In this document: positions 4,282 to 5,303 of the stretch, in pieces
Numbering within the stretch: position 1 is the first letter of the stretch
Layout of the letters: every line of letters starts with the position of its first letter
NCBI GenBank assembly: GCA_003132105.1
Contig: PKWS01000227.1
Location: 1 to 5,303, forward strand
Direction of reading: 5' to 3'
From: Desulfosporosinus sp.
Lineage (GTDB): Bacteria; Bacillota; Desulfitobacteriia; Desulfitobacteriales; Desulfitobacteriaceae
Length of the DNA stretch: 5,303 nt
Notes under the pieces: model-generated
The model's database searches: none
What the model was told of the DNA's origin: nothing
Seen by the model: the letters and a program-made list of their open reading frames with translations, nothing else
Program-made: the position numbers and the translations under genes

Positions 4282-5303
4282 ATGTATTTTAGCCGTTATA
4301 ACTTGATTTTGCCGATGAAGAAAAACCCGGAATTTCCTTATGCCATTATGAATTCGTTGTCAGGTGGGTTTGATCTCGTAAAACCACTGGAGTATGATAA
4401 ACTTCAAAGTTTAAAACGAGGAGATAATTTAGAGGACAAAGAGTTTCTTGAATATTTAAGCGAGCGCGGTTATCTTTATTCTGATGAGCAAGCTGAGAGG
4501 AATCGATTGGAGGCCCGCTGGCCTGAATTTAAAGAGGCTTTGGAAGAGACGGCCCCGCAAGTCCTCCTTGTTCCGACGTATGCTTGTAATTTAGCTTGCA
4601 CCTATTGTTATCAAAATGGGATCAAACAAAAAACTCAACTTATGAAACGAGAAGTCGTTGATAAATTCTTTGATCATCTATTGGTTCAATTTCCAGATAA
4701 TAAACCTTTCATTACATTATTTGGTGGGGAACCCTTGAATGCGTCACCCCGTCAGAAGGAACTTATTGACTATATCGTCAAAAAGGCCGCCCAAGGGGAT
4801 TATGCCATCACGGCAGTAACCAATGGGTACGATTTACTGGCGTATTTGGATATTCTTCAGCAGGCCACGCTAAAGGAAATACAGATCACCATAGATGGAC
4901 CTCAAGAAGTTCATGACCAACGTCGTCATACTGCAGGTGGGCAAGGGACGTATGATAAAATTATGCTCGGTGTCACGGAAGCAGTCCAGCGCCGTGTTCC
5001 CATTAATCTAAGAGTAGTTATGGATAAATCTAATTTTGAAGAGCTGGTAACCTTGGCTGAAGACTTAGACAGTAGGGGCTGGCTGGATCTTCCTACGAAT
5101 CTTTTCAAAACACAAATTGGGCGTAATTACGAGCTGTTTGAGTGTTCTGCCACACCAGCGTATTTACTGGGACACGCTGAACACTGGGCCATGTTTGTCA
5201 AGTTAGCAGAGAAATATCCTGTTTTGAAGAAGTTTCATAGACCAGAGTTCAAGGGCATTAATCACCTCGTTCAGACAGGAGAACTATATTTGCCATCTTA
5301 TGA
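4282..5303 (+). CDS. Radical SAM enzyme, peptide-maturase type (3' end outside window)
   Basis: The frame is open for 340 codons to the right edge. Residues 1-90 are an N-terminal domain with the feel of a PqqD-like peptide-recognition (RRE) fold: a short strand region, YAIMNSLSGGFDLV (20-33), then helical sequence and LSERGYLYS. The radical SAM core follows with C102-x3-C106-x2-C109 (CNLACTYCYQ), which ligates the [4Fe-4S] cluster that cleaves SAM to the 5'-deoxyadenosyl radical. The SAM-contacting GGEP is at 148-151, with VTNGYDL (179-185) and IQITIDGP (200-207) as the next barrel strands. This order is typical of SPASM/Twitch maturases that modify Cys-rich or other short peptides. Any C-terminal auxiliary-cluster cysteines lie beyond the window. 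The ATG at 4282 is the only usable start after the in-frame stop at 4246. Its ribosome site (AGAGTGG, 4271-4277) is weak, fitting lower expression than the peptide. Confidence 0.9.
   Translation, partial: MYFSRYNLILPMKKNPEFPYAIMNSLSGGFDLVKPLEYDKLQSLKRGDNLEDKEFLEYLSERGYLYSDEQAERNRLEARWPEFKEALEETAPQVLLVPTYACNLACTYCYQNGIKQKTQLMKREVVDKFFDHLLVQFPDNKPFITLFGGEPLNASPRQKELIDYIVKKAAQGDYAITAVTNGYDLLAYLDILQQATLKEIQITIDGPQEVHDQRRHTAGGQGTYDKIMLGVTEAVQRRVPINLRVVMDKSNFEELVTLAEDLDSRGWLDLPTNLFKTQIGRNYELFECSATPAYLLGHAEHWAMFVKLAEKYPVLKKFHRPEFKGINHLVQTGELYLPSY

Noticed and set aside
1..5303. CRISPR arrays, insertion sequences, tRNA or rRNA genes
   Set aside because: I saw no regularly spaced direct repeats, no transposase or terminal inverted repeats, and no tRNA- or rRNA-like sequence on either strand.

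Overview
The window looks like chromosome from a low-to-mid G+C Firmicute, most likely an anaerobic Clostridia of the Desulfosporosinus/Desulfitobacterium kind. This is inferred from protein style, strong AAGGAG-type ribosome binding sites, sigma-A-type promoters and the mix of thioredoxin, ArsM-like and radical SAM genes. It cannot be proved from the sequence alone.

Layout. Positions 1-258 are the 3' end of a histidine-degradation gene (hutI, + strand). A strong two-way terminator (289-328) separates it from a convergent gene for a YnfM-type major facilitator transporter (357-1550, - strand). A 600-base intergenic region (1551-2150) follows. It has no credible gene, but it holds several inverted repeats, a partial promoter for the transporter, and a near-consensus sigma-A promoter (2050-2078) for the rightward operon. 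A CsoR/CstR-like pseudo-palindrome (2091-2107) lies just downstream of that promoter.

The rightward operon is the interesting part: (i) a thioredoxin fused to the N-terminus of a thioredoxin reductase (2151-3431); (ii) a small ArsM-like SAM methyltransferase (3454-4074); (iii) a short Cys-rich peptide gene with a TTG start and a very good Shine-Dalgarno (4106-4213), easily missed by gene callers; (iv) a GC-rich hairpin (4222-4243); and (v) a radical SAM peptide-maturase-type enzyme (4282 to the right edge, incomplete).

Working model (inference). The 35-residue peptide has CC, CC and C placed exactly 11 residues apart. It would be the substrate of the radical SAM enzyme, making this a candidate RiPP (ribosomally made, post-translationally modified peptide) locus. 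The thioredoxin/reductase fusion would supply dithiol reducing power to the Cys-rich peptide and/or the methyltransferase. The methyltransferase keeps Cys positions reminiscent of arsenite methyltransferases. The CsoR-like operator points to control by metal (copper) or persulfide stress. The reductase lacks the usual NADPH-phosphate-binding motif, so its electron donor may not be NADPH. I do not recognise this exact gene combination as a named system.
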